In this document: positions 48,566-58,112 of the stretch, piece after piece | Numbering within the stretch: the stretch's first letter is position 1 | Layout of the letters: every line of letters starts with the position of its first letter | Assembly: GCF_007904085.1 (NCBI RefSeq) | Contig: NZ_CP042326.1 | Location: 2,976,001-3,040,000, forward strand | Reading direction: 5' to 3' | Source of the DNA: Euhalothece natronophila Z-M001 | Lineage (GTDB): Bacteria; Cyanobacteriota; Cyanobacteriia; Cyanobacteriales; Rubidibacteraceae | Length of the DNA: 64,000 nt | Position numbers and translations under genes: made by a program | Notes under the pieces: generated by a model | Told to the model about the DNA's origin: nothing | Seen by the model: the letters and a program-made list of their open reading frames with translations, nothing else | The model's database searches: none

Positions 48566-49345
48566 ATGTCATCACCGCAAGCAATTATAATTTTTGATAT
48601 TGATGGAGTGGTGCGCGATGTGGCTGGTTCCTATCGACGCGCCCTCGCTGACACCGTCGAACAATTTACTCAAGGGGCTTATCGTCCTACTCCTGAGGCA
48701 ATTGATGATCTCAAGGGGGAAGGCATTTGGAATAATGATTGGGAAGCCTCGCGAGAGCTAATTTATCGCTATTTTGAAGGACAAGGCAAACCGAGGAAAA
48801 ATCTAGAAATTGACTATGAGGAATTAGTTGCTTTTTTCCAGTCTCGCTATCGAGGGAGTGATTCTCACAATTGGAATGGTTATATTGCTCAAGAACCCCT
48901 TTTGATGAGTAAAAATTATTTAGATAGCCTGACAGAAAATAACATCTTATGGGGGTTTTTTAGCGGCGCAACCCGAGATTCCGCTGAATATGTCTTACAA
49001 CACCGTTTAGAATTATTATCTCCTGTTTTAGTCGCTATGGAGGATGCCCCCGGAAAACCTGATCCCACAGGCTTATTTAGCGCGATCGCGCAATTATATG
49101 AGGAAAATACCTTACCTGTGGTTTATGTGGGCGATACGGTTGCTGATATGCAAACCATTACAAAAGCGAAAATCGCGCAACCTGAGCGTCTTTGGCTTGC
49201 CATTGGGGTGTTACCCCCTCATGTTCTTTCCTCCTCGCGGTCACAAGACTATGCTCAACGACTACAAGAGGCAGGGGCAATGATGGTTTTGAACAATGTG
49301 GAAGAGTTATCTCAACAGGTAATCCAAAACTTGATTACAACTTAA
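48566..49345 (+). CDS. HAD-superfamily hydrolase (TIGR01548-like)
   Basis: The protein is a 259-residue haloacid-dehalogenase-type phosphatase. Motif I is FDIDGVVRDV at about 9-18 with the nucleophile Asp, motif II is FFSGATRD, and the distal acidic motif is PVVYVGDTVADMQT. It matches the cyanobacterial/plant TIGR01548-type family. The substrate is unknown. The last 31 codons are duplicated as a fragment 1.2 kb downstream, after the Rpn-type gene. The ATG follows TTTCTTC without a good Shine-Dalgarno. Confidence 0.85.
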   Translation: MSSPQAIIIFDIDGVVRDVAGSYRRALADTVEQFTQGAYRPTPEAIDDLKGEGIWNNDWEASRELIYRYFEGQGKPRKNLEIDYEELVAFFQSRYRGSDSHNWNGYIAQEPLLMSKNYLDSLTENNILWGFFSGATRDSAEYVLQHRLELLSPVLVAMEDAPGKPDPTGLFSAIAQLYEENTLPVVYVGDTVADMQTITKAKIAQPERLWLAIGVLPPHVLSSSRSQDYAQRLQEAGAMMVLNNVEELSQQVIQNLITT

Positions 49346-49436
49346 ATAACCCGAGTCGCTACCGACCGTTTTTAGTTCTCCATTAATAATGGGATCCGAT
49401 ATCACAAGACCGATCGCGCTATAAGCAAATCAAAAA

Positions 49437-50411
49437 ATGGCAAACCAAGACGCGATCGACCATGATCGTCTATTCAAAGAATTAATTTCCACCTTTTTTC
49501 TCGAATTTCTAGAACTTTTCTTTCCGCAAGTTTTAGACTATCTTGAACCTGAATCCGTCACCTTTCAGGATAAAGAAGTCTTTACCGATGTCACAAGGGG
49601 AGAACGCTACGAAACCGATTTATTAGCAGAAGTTCGGTTTCAAGAGGAAGATTCTTATTTTCTCATTCATTTGGAAAATCAAGCCTCCTCCGAAAGCAAC
49701 TTTAACCAAAGAATGTTCCGCTACTTTGCACGGTTGCATGAAAAATTCAATTTACCGATTTACCCCATCGTCATTTTCTCTTATGACCAACCGCAAAAAC
49801 AAGCGATTCATTATTACCAAGTTGAATTTCCTGATTTCCAAGTCTTACAATTTAATTATCGGGTGATTCAGTTAAATCGTTTAAACTGGCGAGATTTCCT
49901 GAATCAAGCTAATCCAGTGGCTTGTGCGTTAATGTCAAAAATGAACATAGCCCCTGCCGAACGTCCGCGTGTGAAATTAGAATGTCTGCGCTTATTAGCA
50001 ACTTTACAGCTAGACCCAGCCCGAATGCAACTCATTTCTGGGTTTGTTGATACTTATTTACGCTTAAGCGCAAGGGAATTGGAAGTATTTAATCAAGAAT
50101 TTGAACAAATCGAATCAACAACAGTTAAGGAGGAAATTATGGAAATTACAACTAGCTGGAAGGAGGAAGGAAAACGAGAAGGAAAACGAGAAGGAAAACA
50201 GGAAGGAAAACAGGAAGGAAAACAGGAAGGAAAACAGGAATTAATCCTTAACTTACTAACTTATCGTTTCGGAGAGTTATCCTCCCAAACACAAGCCGAA
50301 ATCATGAGCTTAAACAGTTCTCAGTTAGATGAATTGGGTTTGGCATCATATAATTTAGAAAATGAGCAGGATTTAAGGCGTTGGTTGGCTAATTCTTTAG
50401 GCAATAATTAA
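49437..50411 (+). CDS. Rpn/PD-(D/E)XK family protein with DUF4351 tail
   Basis: This belongs to the Rpn (recombination-promoting nuclease/putative transposase) group common in cyanobacteria. The 324-residue protein has the nuclease-like core at about 5-170 with VTRGERYETDLLAEVRF (Asp) and YFLIHLENQAS (Glu-x-Gln in place of Glu-x-Lys). A helical middle and a charged repeat KREGKREGKQEGKQ follow, then the DUF4351 C-terminus (LLTYRFGELSSQTQAEIMSL, LDELGLASYN). It sits between two copies of the HAD gene 3' end, suggesting arrival by insertion or duplication. Confidence 0.8.
   Translation: MANQDAIDHDRLFKELISTFFLEFLELFFPQVLDYLEPESVTFQDKEVFTDVTRGERYETDLLAEVRFQEEDSYFLIHLENQASSESNFNQRMFRYFARLHEKFNLPIYPIVIFSYDQPQKQAIHYYQVEFPDFQVLQFNYRVIQLNRLNWRDFLNQANPVACALMSKMNIAPAERPRVKLECLRLLATLQLDPARMQLISGFVDTYLRLSARELEVFNQEFEQIESTTVKEEIMEITTSWKEEGKREGKREGKQEGKQEGKQEGKQELILNLLTYRFGELSSQTQAEIMSLNSSQLDELGLASYNLENEQDLRRWLANSLGNN
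50166..50237 (+). repeat. Six 12-base tandem repeats in the Rpn gene
   Basis: The unit GAAGGAAAACRR is repeated six times in frame, encoding EGK(R/Q). Two units end in GA and four end in AG. The near-identity suggests ongoing slippage that changes the linker length without breaking the frame. Confidence 0.85.
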
Positions 50412-50475
50412 TACTATTTCTAAAAATATAAGTTACAGTTTATCCCCCTAGTAAGGATTATTACCACTTAATTAT

Positions 50476-50568
50476 TATGCTCAACGACTACAAGAGGCAG
50501 GAGCAATGATGGTTTTGAATAATGTGGAAGAATTATCTCACAAACTAATCAAAGAAACTGTGATCTAA
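50476..50568 (+). pseudogene. Duplicate 3' fragment of the HAD hydrolase gene
   Basis: This 93-base stretch encodes YAQRLQEAGAMMVLNNVEEL, then a different end (SHKLIKETVI, stop). The first 64 bases match 49250-49313 with three substitutions. It has no start of its own and lies between the Rpn gene and dnaE. Confidence 0.85.
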
Positions 50569-50592
50569 AAATTATCCTAAGGACAAACATTA

Positions 50593-51921
50593 CTAAATAA
50601 GTGACTGTGCTTTAACAGCAAACCCTTCCTCTTGTAATTGTTCAGTTACAGTGCTTGGATCTTTTACCCAATACTGTTCTCCAAAACGCACCAACTGTTG
50701 TTGACCCCCCATTTTAACTCGACCAATAACAGGGGTTTTTGCCTCATTTTTTTTGGCAGCATTGGCTTTGAGAAGTTTTTGGAGTTTTTCTTGGTTAGCG
50801 CGATCGCGCACTTGTTGAACATCAAAATCGACAATCACCATTTTTACCTGCTCCACAGGTTCAGCATCATCAATAATCATCTGTAGGCGATCTTCTTTTT
50901 CATCAATTTTTCCCCAAACAATTAAGCGAGCATCTTCCTCTAAATAAGGGCTAATTCGTTCATAAGAACTCGGAAAAATAACCCCCTCAATTTGCCCTGA
51001 AATATCTTCTAACTGCACAAAAGCCATCGGATCATTATTTTTAGTAATAATTTTTTTAATTTCACTCACTAATACAATGGCACTAACCGTCCTTTTTTTC
51101 GGAATAGTTTCCTTATCGCCTAAGACAATAGGAGATAAAAATTGATTCGCATTTTGTGCTGATTTTAAGGGATGATCTGATACATAAAATCCTAATAATT
51201 CTTTTTCTCGTTTTAACTTTTCTGAAGCTGTTAAGTCTTCCACTGGCGAAGCTTTAGGGGCATCTTTATGGTTGATTTCACTTCCTTCATTTCCTGCATT
51301 ATCAAATAGATTAGTTTGACCACTTGCGCGATCCTTTGCTCGACTTTGCGCCCAACTTAAAATCGGCTCTAAATCATGAAGTAATTGATTACGATTACTC
51401 ATTAACTGATCAAAAGCACCACAATAAATTAATGATTCTAACGCCCGACGACTGACAGTATGCAGATCAACTCGCGCACAAAGATCTGCCAACGAAGCAA
51501 ATTTGCCACCAGCCTCTTCTCTTGCTTTTAAAATATTTTCAATAGCTCCTAATCCTAAATTTCTTACTGCTGATAAACCAAATAAAATTTTTTCATTATC
51601 AGGGGTAAAATCTACTTGAGAACGATTAATATCAGGCGGTTCTACATCAATTTTCATCCGCCGACAGGTATCAATATATTTCTCAACTTTATCTGTATTA
51701 TTGCTACTAGCCGTTAGCAACGCTGCCATATATTCGACGGGATAATTCGCTTTTAAATAGGCAGTTTGATAAGTAACATAAGCATAAGCAGTAGAGTGAG
51801 ATTTATTGAAACAATTAGAAGCTACTAATCCGTTGGCTAAAATGAAATTATGATCCGTTTCCACCCCAATATCATAAACATTTTGTCTCCCAAGAGACTG
51901 CCGACTAATAATTTTAACCAT
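50593..51921 (-). CDS. dnaE: DNA polymerase III alpha, C-terminal part with C-intein (split DnaE)
   Basis: This is the downstream half of the cyanobacterial split replicase. The first 36 residues are the C-intein (MVKIISRQSLG, VYDIGVETDHNFIL, GLVASN), ending in the essential Asn36, followed by Cys37 of the CFNKSHSTAYAYV extein. Trans-splicing joins it to the N-half made by another locus. The extein part (about 406 residues) has the helix-hairpin-helix region (LFGLSAVRNLGLGAIENIL) and an OB-fold (AIVLVSEIKKI, EDISGQIEGVIFP). It is convergent with the HAD fragment. Confidence 0.95.
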   Translation of the reverse strand: MVKIISRQSLGRQNVYDIGVETDHNFILANGLVASNCFNKSHSTAYAYVTYQTAYLKANYPVEYMAALLTASSNNTDKVEKYIDTCRRMKIDVEPPDINRSQVDFTPDNEKILFGLSAVRNLGLGAIENILKAREEAGGKFASLADLCARVDLHTVSRRALESLIYCGAFDQLMSNRNQLLHDLEPILSWAQSRAKDRASGQTNLFDNAGNEGSEINHKDAPKASPVEDLTASEKLKREKELLGFYVSDHPLKSAQNANQFLSPIVLGDKETIPKKRTVSAIVLVSEIKKIITKNNDPMAFVQLEDISGQIEGVIFPSSYERISPYLEEDARLIVWGKIDEKEDRLQMIIDDAEPVEQVKMVIVDFDVQQVRDRANQEKLQKLLKANAAKKNEAKTPVIGRVKMGGQQQLVRFGEQYWVKDPSTVTEQLQEEGFAVKAQSLI

Positions 51922-52094
51922 AGGAAGAATTCTAATCTTATTGCTGACTCTAGAAAGTGATAGGGTCTATTATCTTAGCAAATCTATTGCCTTGATTGCG
52001 CTTTTACAGTTCATCATCCTCCTGCTAGGGACTCGGATAATCTTGATTAAGTATGCTAGAAACAAAATAGCTGTCAATTAAAGGATGCATTCTA

Positions 52095-53090
52095 ATGAAC
52101 TTAGTCGTTCTAATACTAGGAATAATCATTACTCTCTTGGTCATTGGTATTGTTTTATACTTTATCACTGCCCGCCGTTATCAATCAGGGAATTCTGTTG
52201 CCAACTCCTATGATCAATGGACAGAAGATGGAATTCTTGAATTTTACTGGGGAGAACATATCCATCTGGGGCATTATGGATCACCTCCCCAGAAGAAGGA
52301 CTTCTTGCAAGCTAAATATGATTTTGTCTGTGAAATGGCAAATTGGGCAGGTTTAGACAAACTTCCAGCCAGCACAACCGTTTTAGATGTAGGCTGTGGA
52401 ATTGGTGGAAGTAGTCGTATTTTAGCCCGAGATTATGGCTTTGATGTAACAGGAGTGACCATTAGTCCCCAACAAGTAAGACGTGCCAAAGAACTTACCC
52501 CTGAGGAGGTTAACGCTAGTTTTGTAGCAGGTGATGCCATGTCGCTTTCTTTCCCTGATGAGAGTTTTGATGTGGTGTGGTCCATTGAAACTGGGCCTCA
52601 TATTCCTGATAAAGATAGTTTTGCCCGAGAATTACTGCGTGTTTTAAAGCCTGGGGGAATTTTAGTGGTAGCTGATTGGAATCAACGAGATGAGCGCAAA
52701 AAGCCTCTCAGGTGGTGGGAAAAACCTGTTATGCAGCAATTATTAGACCAATGGTCTCATCCGGCTTTTTCTAGTATTGAAGGCTTTTCTGAGAGACTGG
52801 AAGGTACTGGCCTGGTAGAAGGAAATGTCATAACCGACGATTGGACAGAAGCAACCCTTCCCTCTTGGCTAGATACCATTTGGCAAGGAATTATTCGCCC
52901 TCAAGGCTGGATGCGTTATGGGATTCGAGGCTTTATTAAATCTATTCGAGAAGTCCCCACTATTCTGTTGATGCGATGGGCTTTCGGAACCGGACTTTGT
53001 CGCTTTGGAATGTTTCGGGCGGTTCGTGCTAATACCGAGAATCAATCTCAGCAATCTTTAGCGGCTTCTGCTGATACTGCCACTTCCTAA
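52095..53090 (+). CDS. MPBQ/MSBQ-type quinone methyltransferase
   Basis: This is a SAM-dependent methyltransferase related to Synechocystis Sll0418, which methylates 2-methyl-6-phytyl (or solanesyl) benzoquinone on the way to tocopherol and plastoquinone. The 331-residue protein has an N-terminal membrane helix (LVVLILGIIITLLVIGIVLY), then YDQWTEDGILEFYWGEHIHLGHYG. SAM motif I is VLDVGCGIGGSS and the post-motif is GDAMSLSFPDESFDVVWS. It ends with a Ser/Ala-rich tail. The membrane anchor suits a lipid quinone substrate. It is transcribed alone. Confidence 0.88.
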   Translation: MNLVVLILGIIITLLVIGIVLYFITARRYQSGNSVANSYDQWTEDGILEFYWGEHIHLGHYGSPPQKKDFLQAKYDFVCEMANWAGLDKLPASTTVLDVGCGIGGSSRILARDYGFDVTGVTISPQQVRRAKELTPEEVNASFVAGDAMSLSFPDESFDVVWSIETGPHIPDKDSFARELLRVLKPGGILVVADWNQRDERKKPLRWWEKPVMQQLLDQWSHPAFSSIEGFSERLEGTGLVEGNVITDDWTEATLPSWLDTIWQGIIRPQGWMRYGIRGFIKSIREVPTILLMRWAFGTGLCRFGMFRAVRANTENQSQQSLAASADTATS

Positions 53091-53153
53091 CCGTTAATCC
53101 TATTCTTGGGAAAATTTGGTTACTATGAGTAAGGGGGGTGAGGCTGATCTTGT

Positions 53154-54269
53154 TCACATTTCAAAGTCGGGGAACAATTGCTTAACCAAGGGACTAACGG
53201 TAAGAATGTTTCTCTTACCATCAAATAACACGGATCCCACCTGAACTGTTTTCTCAGCGTGTTTACGAATATAATCTTGAGCGCGTTGATCAATCGATCG
53301 CGCGATCGCGCTATAAATCCTTTCTACCATCTCACCCCCATTTTCTTGTTCTCGTAACAGCTTTAAGGCAGCTTCTGTTGTCTCACTAGCTAATAGTTTT
53401 TGCAAGAGATCAGTAGAAAGCCCTACTTTTGCCCCCATTGCGGTTAAAATCTCTAAACGGGCATCAGCAAGATGATGATGAGTGTGGAAAATTGCCCCAG
53501 CTAGTTTAATCAGCTTTCCGTGGTAGCCAAACAACACTAATGACTGCACCCCTTGTTCTCCTGCTGCCACTAATAATGGGCCCATCCAATTCGCTGTTTT
53601 AACTAACTGTTCAGGATTAAAGCCCTGTTTTCTCGCTAAATCTAAGCCATTTTCTCCCACACAAAAGACTAATGTGTCGAATTGCTGTGCTTTTTGCGCT
53701 AATTCTTCCTGAAACTCTGTTAATTGACCAGGGGCAGTTAAGGGTTGAGAAATGCCAGTGGTTCCTAATAATGATAACCCTTCTACCACCCCAAAGGCAG
53801 CATTAGAGGTACGTTGGGCAAGTTGCTTTCCTTCGGGCAAAATAATGGTAACTGTCACTTGCTGATTAGGATGTAATAAAGGCTGTAAATTCCCTTGTAA
53901 CAACTCCTTAGCATAGCGATAAATGGCAGCTTTCCCGTCACGGTTTAACTGCTTTCCTACCCCTTCTCCCCCTTGAATAATAATTGCTTCCTCGACAGGG
54001 GGCTTTTCTTGTAAACTGACTACAGCCCAAATGGGAGTATTAGCAGTTAAATCTAAATTATCCCCTGGATCACTACGAGTAATCGCTAAGGCTTTATTTT
54101 CCTCTAATAACGCAATCTGTTCGATAGGAATACTCACCTGTTGTGGTGGTTTAATGAGATCAATTTCTACTGCTTCTAAAGGCTGCTTGTCTTGCAAATA
54201 GTTTAATGCTGCCACTGCTGAAGCACAGGCAAAAACAGGTAAAGTATAACCAGAACGGGCTTCACTCAT
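53154..54269 (-). CDS. cbiD: Cobalt-precorrin-5B C1-methyltransferase
   Basis: CbiD methylates C-1 in the anaerobic (early cobalt) cobalamin pathway. The 371-residue protein begins MSEARSGYTLPVFACASAVAA and has PGDNLDLTANTPIWAVV and GTTGISQPLTAPGQL, with the ending GVGKQLNRDG placed earlier as usual. It overlaps the antiporter stop by eight bases, so the two are cotranscribed. cbiB is about 4 kb to the right, on the same strand. Confidence 0.92.
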   Translation of the reverse strand: MSEARSGYTLPVFACASAVAALNYLQDKQPLEAVEIDLIKPPQQVSIPIEQIALLEENKALAITRSDPGDNLDLTANTPIWAVVSLQEKPPVEEAIIIQGGEGVGKQLNRDGKAAIYRYAKELLQGNLQPLLHPNQQVTVTIILPEGKQLAQRTSNAAFGVVEGLSLLGTTGISQPLTAPGQLTEFQEELAQKAQQFDTLVFCVGENGLDLARKQGFNPEQLVKTANWMGPLLVAAGEQGVQSLVLFGYHGKLIKLAGAIFHTHHHLADARLEILTAMGAKVGLSTDLLQKLLASETTEAALKLLREQENGGEMVERIYSAIARSIDQRAQDYIRKHAEKTVQVGSVLFDGKRNILTVSPLVKQLFPDFEM

Positions 54270-55860
54270 GATTATTTTCTTCCACTAAAATTACTGGGAT
54301 GGGACTCCTTTCTAATACAGCCTGCGAATTTGAACCCAGTAAAACTTCTTCTAGGGGTTGGTGTCCTCGTTTTCCCATGATAATATCGCTCACCTGGTGG
54401 TATTGGGCGGTTTCCACAATCGCGTTTGCCACAATATCATTAGCAGTGAGAAAGCGGTAGGGAATGTCAGCAAGGAGACGCTGGGTTAGTTGGCGTAATT
54501 CGGTTGTTTCTTCGTCTTCTTTGTGACTAATAACATGGAGAACAATCACTTCTGCGTTGGTTTCTCGGGCGTAACTTGCCACTTTACTTAAAACTTCTTT
54601 AGCTAGAGGAGATGTATCAACCGCTGCTAAAAGTCGAATTTTTTGTTTTACGCTGACTTTAGTGGGATCAACTTCTCCTTTTTCCAAGAGTTTTGGGGCA
54701 AAGGTGGGAATTGCCCACGCGCCTACAGGGGCAGTCACTAAAATCGATAATACCGCGATCGCGAGAATAATGTCTCCTCCCTCTAACCCCATAGATAGGG
54801 GAATTGCCCCTACCGCAGCTTGTACCGTTGCTTTTGGTGAGTTACCAGGTAATAAAAAGAGTTTCTCTCGCCAATTCCAGTTACTTCCCACAGTGGAGAG
54901 ATACCACCCAATACTGCGTCCAATTAATAATCCTAAAAGAAGGAGTGCTAAACCGGGAAGTAAGACAGCTTCTAAAACACTTAATTCTAAGTTTGCTCCT
55001 AATAAAACAAATAAAACAATTTCAGCAACGATCCAAAGGTGATTAAATTCTACTCGTAATCGTCTTGCTAAAGGGGCATCAAATTCAATCAAGAAAAACC
55101 CTAAGCCCATGGTGGCAAGATAGCCAGAAAAATAAGGGAATGTTTCAGCAAGGGCAATTAAACCCAGAGCAATGCTCCCCACAATCATAACTTCATGGAC
55201 AGGATTTTGGGCAAGATTTATCTTAGCCAGAATCACAGTGATTAATTTAGCCACTGCTAACCCAATGGCAATTCCGAGAACAATTTGTAAGACAATTTGT
55301 ACAGGAAGGAAGGCTAAAGCATCTGTCTCAATTCCTTGTTCGAGTAAGTTCAGTAATAGGGAAAAAATTAGAAGTACAAAAACATCAGATAAGGCACTTC
55401 CAGTTAAAATTGCATCAGCAATCCCTTTATCTACGCCCCAACCACTACTTTTCAGCCGTAGCATCCCGGGCACAATCACAGCAGGAGATTCCGCACTAAT
55501 AATACATCCCAGTAAAAGACCTATTTCCCAGTTAAAATCAAAAAGAAGGGTCGCAAAAAGCGCGATCGCGCTCATCTCTGCTAAAGCGGGGAGAAATCCT
55601 AATCTTAGGGCAACACTTCCCTGTTGTAAAAGTTTCTCCCGATCTAACCCTAACCCCGCCCGCATGAGAATAATCATTACTGCCGTGGTGCGTAAGTCAG
55701 GGGCTAATTCTAAAACCGTGGGATCAAGGAGATTCCCCATTTCCTCTCCCATGAGGATGCCCACGATAATCATCCCTAAAAGGGGAGGCGCACCGATGCG
55801 GCGGACAATTTCGCCGCTGACTAATCCCAACAGTAAGACAAGGATAGCGCTAATTAGCAT
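54262..55860 (-). CDS. CPA2-type cation:proton antiporter with USP domain
   Basis: The 532-residue protein has about twelve membrane helices of the KefB/NapA antiporter class (LISAILVLLLGLVSGEIVRR at the start, the ESPAVIVPGML region with an acidic residue near residue 125). A C-terminal universal-stress-like domain is at about 395-530 (LLAAVDTSPLAKEVL, EVIVLHVI, DIIMGKRGHQPLEEVLLGS). The likely role is Na+/H+ or K+/H+ exchange. The USP domain may sense nucleotide. It is coupled to cbiD by an eight-base overlap, with no evident functional link. Confidence 0.85.
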   Translation of the reverse strand: MLISAILVLLLGLVSGEIVRRIGAPPLLGMIIVGILMGEEMGNLLDPTVLELAPDLRTTAVMIILMRAGLGLDREKLLQQGSVALRLGFLPALAEMSAIALFATLLFDFNWEIGLLLGCIISAESPAVIVPGMLRLKSSGWGVDKGIADAILTGSALSDVFVLLIFSLLLNLLEQGIETDALAFLPVQIVLQIVLGIAIGLAVAKLITVILAKINLAQNPVHEVMIVGSIALGLIALAETFPYFSGYLATMGLGFFLIEFDAPLARRLRVEFNHLWIVAEIVLFVLLGANLELSVLEAVLLPGLALLLLGLLIGRSIGWYLSTVGSNWNWREKLFLLPGNSPKATVQAAVGAIPLSMGLEGGDIILAIAVLSILVTAPVGAWAIPTFAPKLLEKGEVDPTKVSVKQKIRLLAAVDTSPLAKEVLSKVASYARETNAEVIVLHVISHKEDEETTELRQLTQRLLADIPYRFLTANDIVANAIVETAQYHQVSDIIMGKRGHQPLEEVLLGSNSQAVLERSPIPVILVEENNHE

Positions 55861-55973
55861 AAGTTCTAAAAAAACGAGAGAAACTTAATGTTAGCAGTTA
55901 GGACAGAAGAAACTCAATACTATGGAGGCTTAAGAAAACGGCACTTTAGCCAGATCATCATGTTTGTCTTGGG

Positions 55974-57977
55974 TTAATTTTTGCTTCTAACCTTCCCCAT
56001 ACCAGTGGTGATAGCGTAACTAAAACTTAATCCCCGTAACCAAAGTTTAGGAAAGCGTTTTTCCAGCCAAGATTGATTATTTTTAAGCCACTGGGGAAAC
56101 CATCCTCGAAATAGGAAGCTAATGAAAGCATCAAACGTAAAGCTAAGATAGCTACCTACCCAGCGAATGAAGTCTTTTCCCCCAGCTTGTTCCCAAATCC
56201 AACCAAGGAGTGCAGGATTCATCTTCGCCGCTTTCAGGGCGAGACGATTAAATAATACCCAAGTGGCGCGATCTTTAATAAAGGTTTCAGCAACAACAGG
56301 AGGTTCATTAGCAAGTAAACCAAAAAAGGTGTTTAACATGGCATTAATCCGTTGGGGGGGAAGCGTTTTTCCTGTGGGAACCATCATTCCTTTAGAAAAT
56401 AGCCAAGTGACAGCAACATTACTTTGATAGGCACGCACTTGGTTTAAACTGTCTGCCTCTAATAAATCATGTTTGAGGGCGGTATCAAGTAGTGTCGTTA
56501 AACGCTCTAAATTACGGATGAGAGAGCCAAATCCAGTGAAAACAAGGGGGGATTGTAAACAAGCGGCATCTCCAAGGGCAAGGAGACGATCAAAAGCTAC
56601 AGCGCGATCGCGCTTCCCAACACTAAAATGCCCAGGAATATAACCAAAGGTTGCTTTCTTCCATTCCAATTGTTCCATGTCGCAACGCCGATACTCAGGC
56701 AAAATTGTAAAGAAGTCTTCATACATCTCTAATAAAGAGCCAGGGTTATCAGGATGCACTTCATGGTAATGGAATAAATAAATGGTGAATTCTTCCTCGG
56801 TTGCTGGAAATAACTCCCAAATCAGTTGTCTTCCGCGAGAAATATCGCCATGAGAGTTTAAAACATCCCCATAATTAGGATCCCAAACCCCTTCAGGAAA
56901 GCCCCGTTTAATGGTTGCTCCCACCGTTGGGCAGACACTATCAAAAGCGCGATTCCCGTTGAGTTGCCAGGCAATAGGAGAAGCCGAACCCATAGCATCA
57001 ATTAAGAGTCTTCCCACTGCTTTCTGGGTTGTCTGCGTTGGTAAATGTTTGCCCTCAACCGTTACAGCAGTTTTACTAATATTAGCTTCGACAAATTCGG
57101 TTTCGTCCCAAATTTCGCCTCCAGCCTCTCGTAATTTTTCCCCACATACTCGTAAAACCTTCTCAGAATCAAGGGCAATATTTAAAACGTTAGGGGTATG
57201 TAACACATCTCCTTTGAGATGAGGGGGGTTATTGCCATCAAAAAACTTATTGTAACCATCAAGATATTCTTTGGCGATGACAGCTTCAAATTCTGCTTCT
57301 GTAAATAAGCCCAGATCAATTAACGCCTGAAATTCCTGACGAGAAATATTCCATTCCCGATTCATGCGTCCAAAAGGGAGACGTTCTAATAATAAAACTC
57401 GATAGCCCCGTTTTGCCATGACTGCAGCATGAATAACCCCTAAAGCTCCCCCAACATAGATTAAATCATACTCAGGATCACTATTAGGCTCAGTGGCAGT
57501 TTGTTTAATCACTGTTTTTGGTTCTTGGGGATGACGCACTTCTTGTCGCCAGCGTTGTTCCCACCAATACACGCGCTTCAGGGCAGATTCACCATTGGGA
57601 ATTTTTTGGAAGAAATGTACTGTTTTTGGGTAATAAGGAGCTAAAGCAGAAAAAATCGACTCTTTAGAGAGATCAATTTCTGGGAGTTCAGGATAGCTAG
57701 GGGGAAAGGCTTGTTCAATAGAATATTTGAGATTTTGAGCAACTCGACGACCAAAGGAAGCGGGAAAGTTCCCCCAGCGAAAGACTTTCAGATAAGTGGT
57801 ATTTTGAAGTGACCAAATAAAAATCGAAAGCTCTCCAGGAGTATTAATAAACTGTAACCTTACCCCTTGACGGGTGAGCTTTTTTTGATTACAGTCAATT
57901 TCCCACTGTTGCTGTAACCACTGATACACTAATTTGGAATCACTAACGGGGATTTCAATGTAGAGAATTTCTTCCAT
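55974..57977 (-). CDS. cruA: Lycopene cyclase, CruA type
   Basis: This is a FAD-dependent lycopene cyclase of about 667 residues (CruA/CruP family). After an N-terminal region of about 170 residues comes the dinucleotide fold DLIYVGGALGVIHAAVMAKRG in two parts, then LLLERLPFGRMNREWNISRQEFQ. Later segments are LLIDAMGSASPIAWQ and LALGDAACLQSPLVFTGFGS. The length fits CruA more than the shorter CruP. I start at the second Met (MEEILYIEI). It is transcribed alone, with the next gene divergent. Confidence 0.8.
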   Translation of the reverse strand: MEEILYIEIPVSDSKLVYQWLQQQWEIDCNQKKLTRQGVRLQFINTPGELSIFIWSLQNTTYLKVFRWGNFPASFGRRVAQNLKYSIEQAFPPSYPELPEIDLSKESIFSALAPYYPKTVHFFQKIPNGESALKRVYWWEQRWRQEVRHPQEPKTVIKQTATEPNSDPEYDLIYVGGALGVIHAAVMAKRGYRVLLLERLPFGRMNREWNISRQEFQALIDLGLFTEAEFEAVIAKEYLDGYNKFFDGNNPPHLKGDVLHTPNVLNIALDSEKVLRVCGEKLREAGGEIWDETEFVEANISKTAVTVEGKHLPTQTTQKAVGRLLIDAMGSASPIAWQLNGNRAFDSVCPTVGATIKRGFPEGVWDPNYGDVLNSHGDISRGRQLIWELFPATEEEFTIYLFHYHEVHPDNPGSLLEMYEDFFTILPEYRRCDMEQLEWKKATFGYIPGHFSVGKRDRAVAFDRLLALGDAACLQSPLVFTGFGSLIRNLERLTTLLDTALKHDLLEADSLNQVRAYQSNVAVTWLFSKGMMVPTGKTLPPQRINAMLNTFFGLLANEPPVVAETFIKDRATWVLFNRLALKAAKMNPALLGWIWEQAGGKDFIRWVGSYLSFTFDAFISFLFRGWFPQWLKNNQSWLEKRFPKLWLRGLSFSYAITTGMGKVRSKN

Positions 57978-58112
57978 AATCATTCATCCAAGAGGAGTAA
58001 GTTCTTAAAAGTGACAAAGTCAAATTTTGCCAAAGTACGCTAAACTTTTTATACTTAACATTAAAACCTTTTAACAAAAATTTACATTTAGATCATTTTT
58101 ATTAAGAAAGTT

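Noticed and set aside
53091-53153. Possible cobalamin riboswitch near cbiD or cbiB
   Set aside because: The leaders are too short or absent (operon overlaps), and no B12-box-like sequence was seen.
55172-55888. 238-codon open frame opposite the antiporter gene
   Set aside because: It is entirely antisense to a well-supported membrane protein and has the low-information Ile/Thr/Arg composition of a mirror frame.
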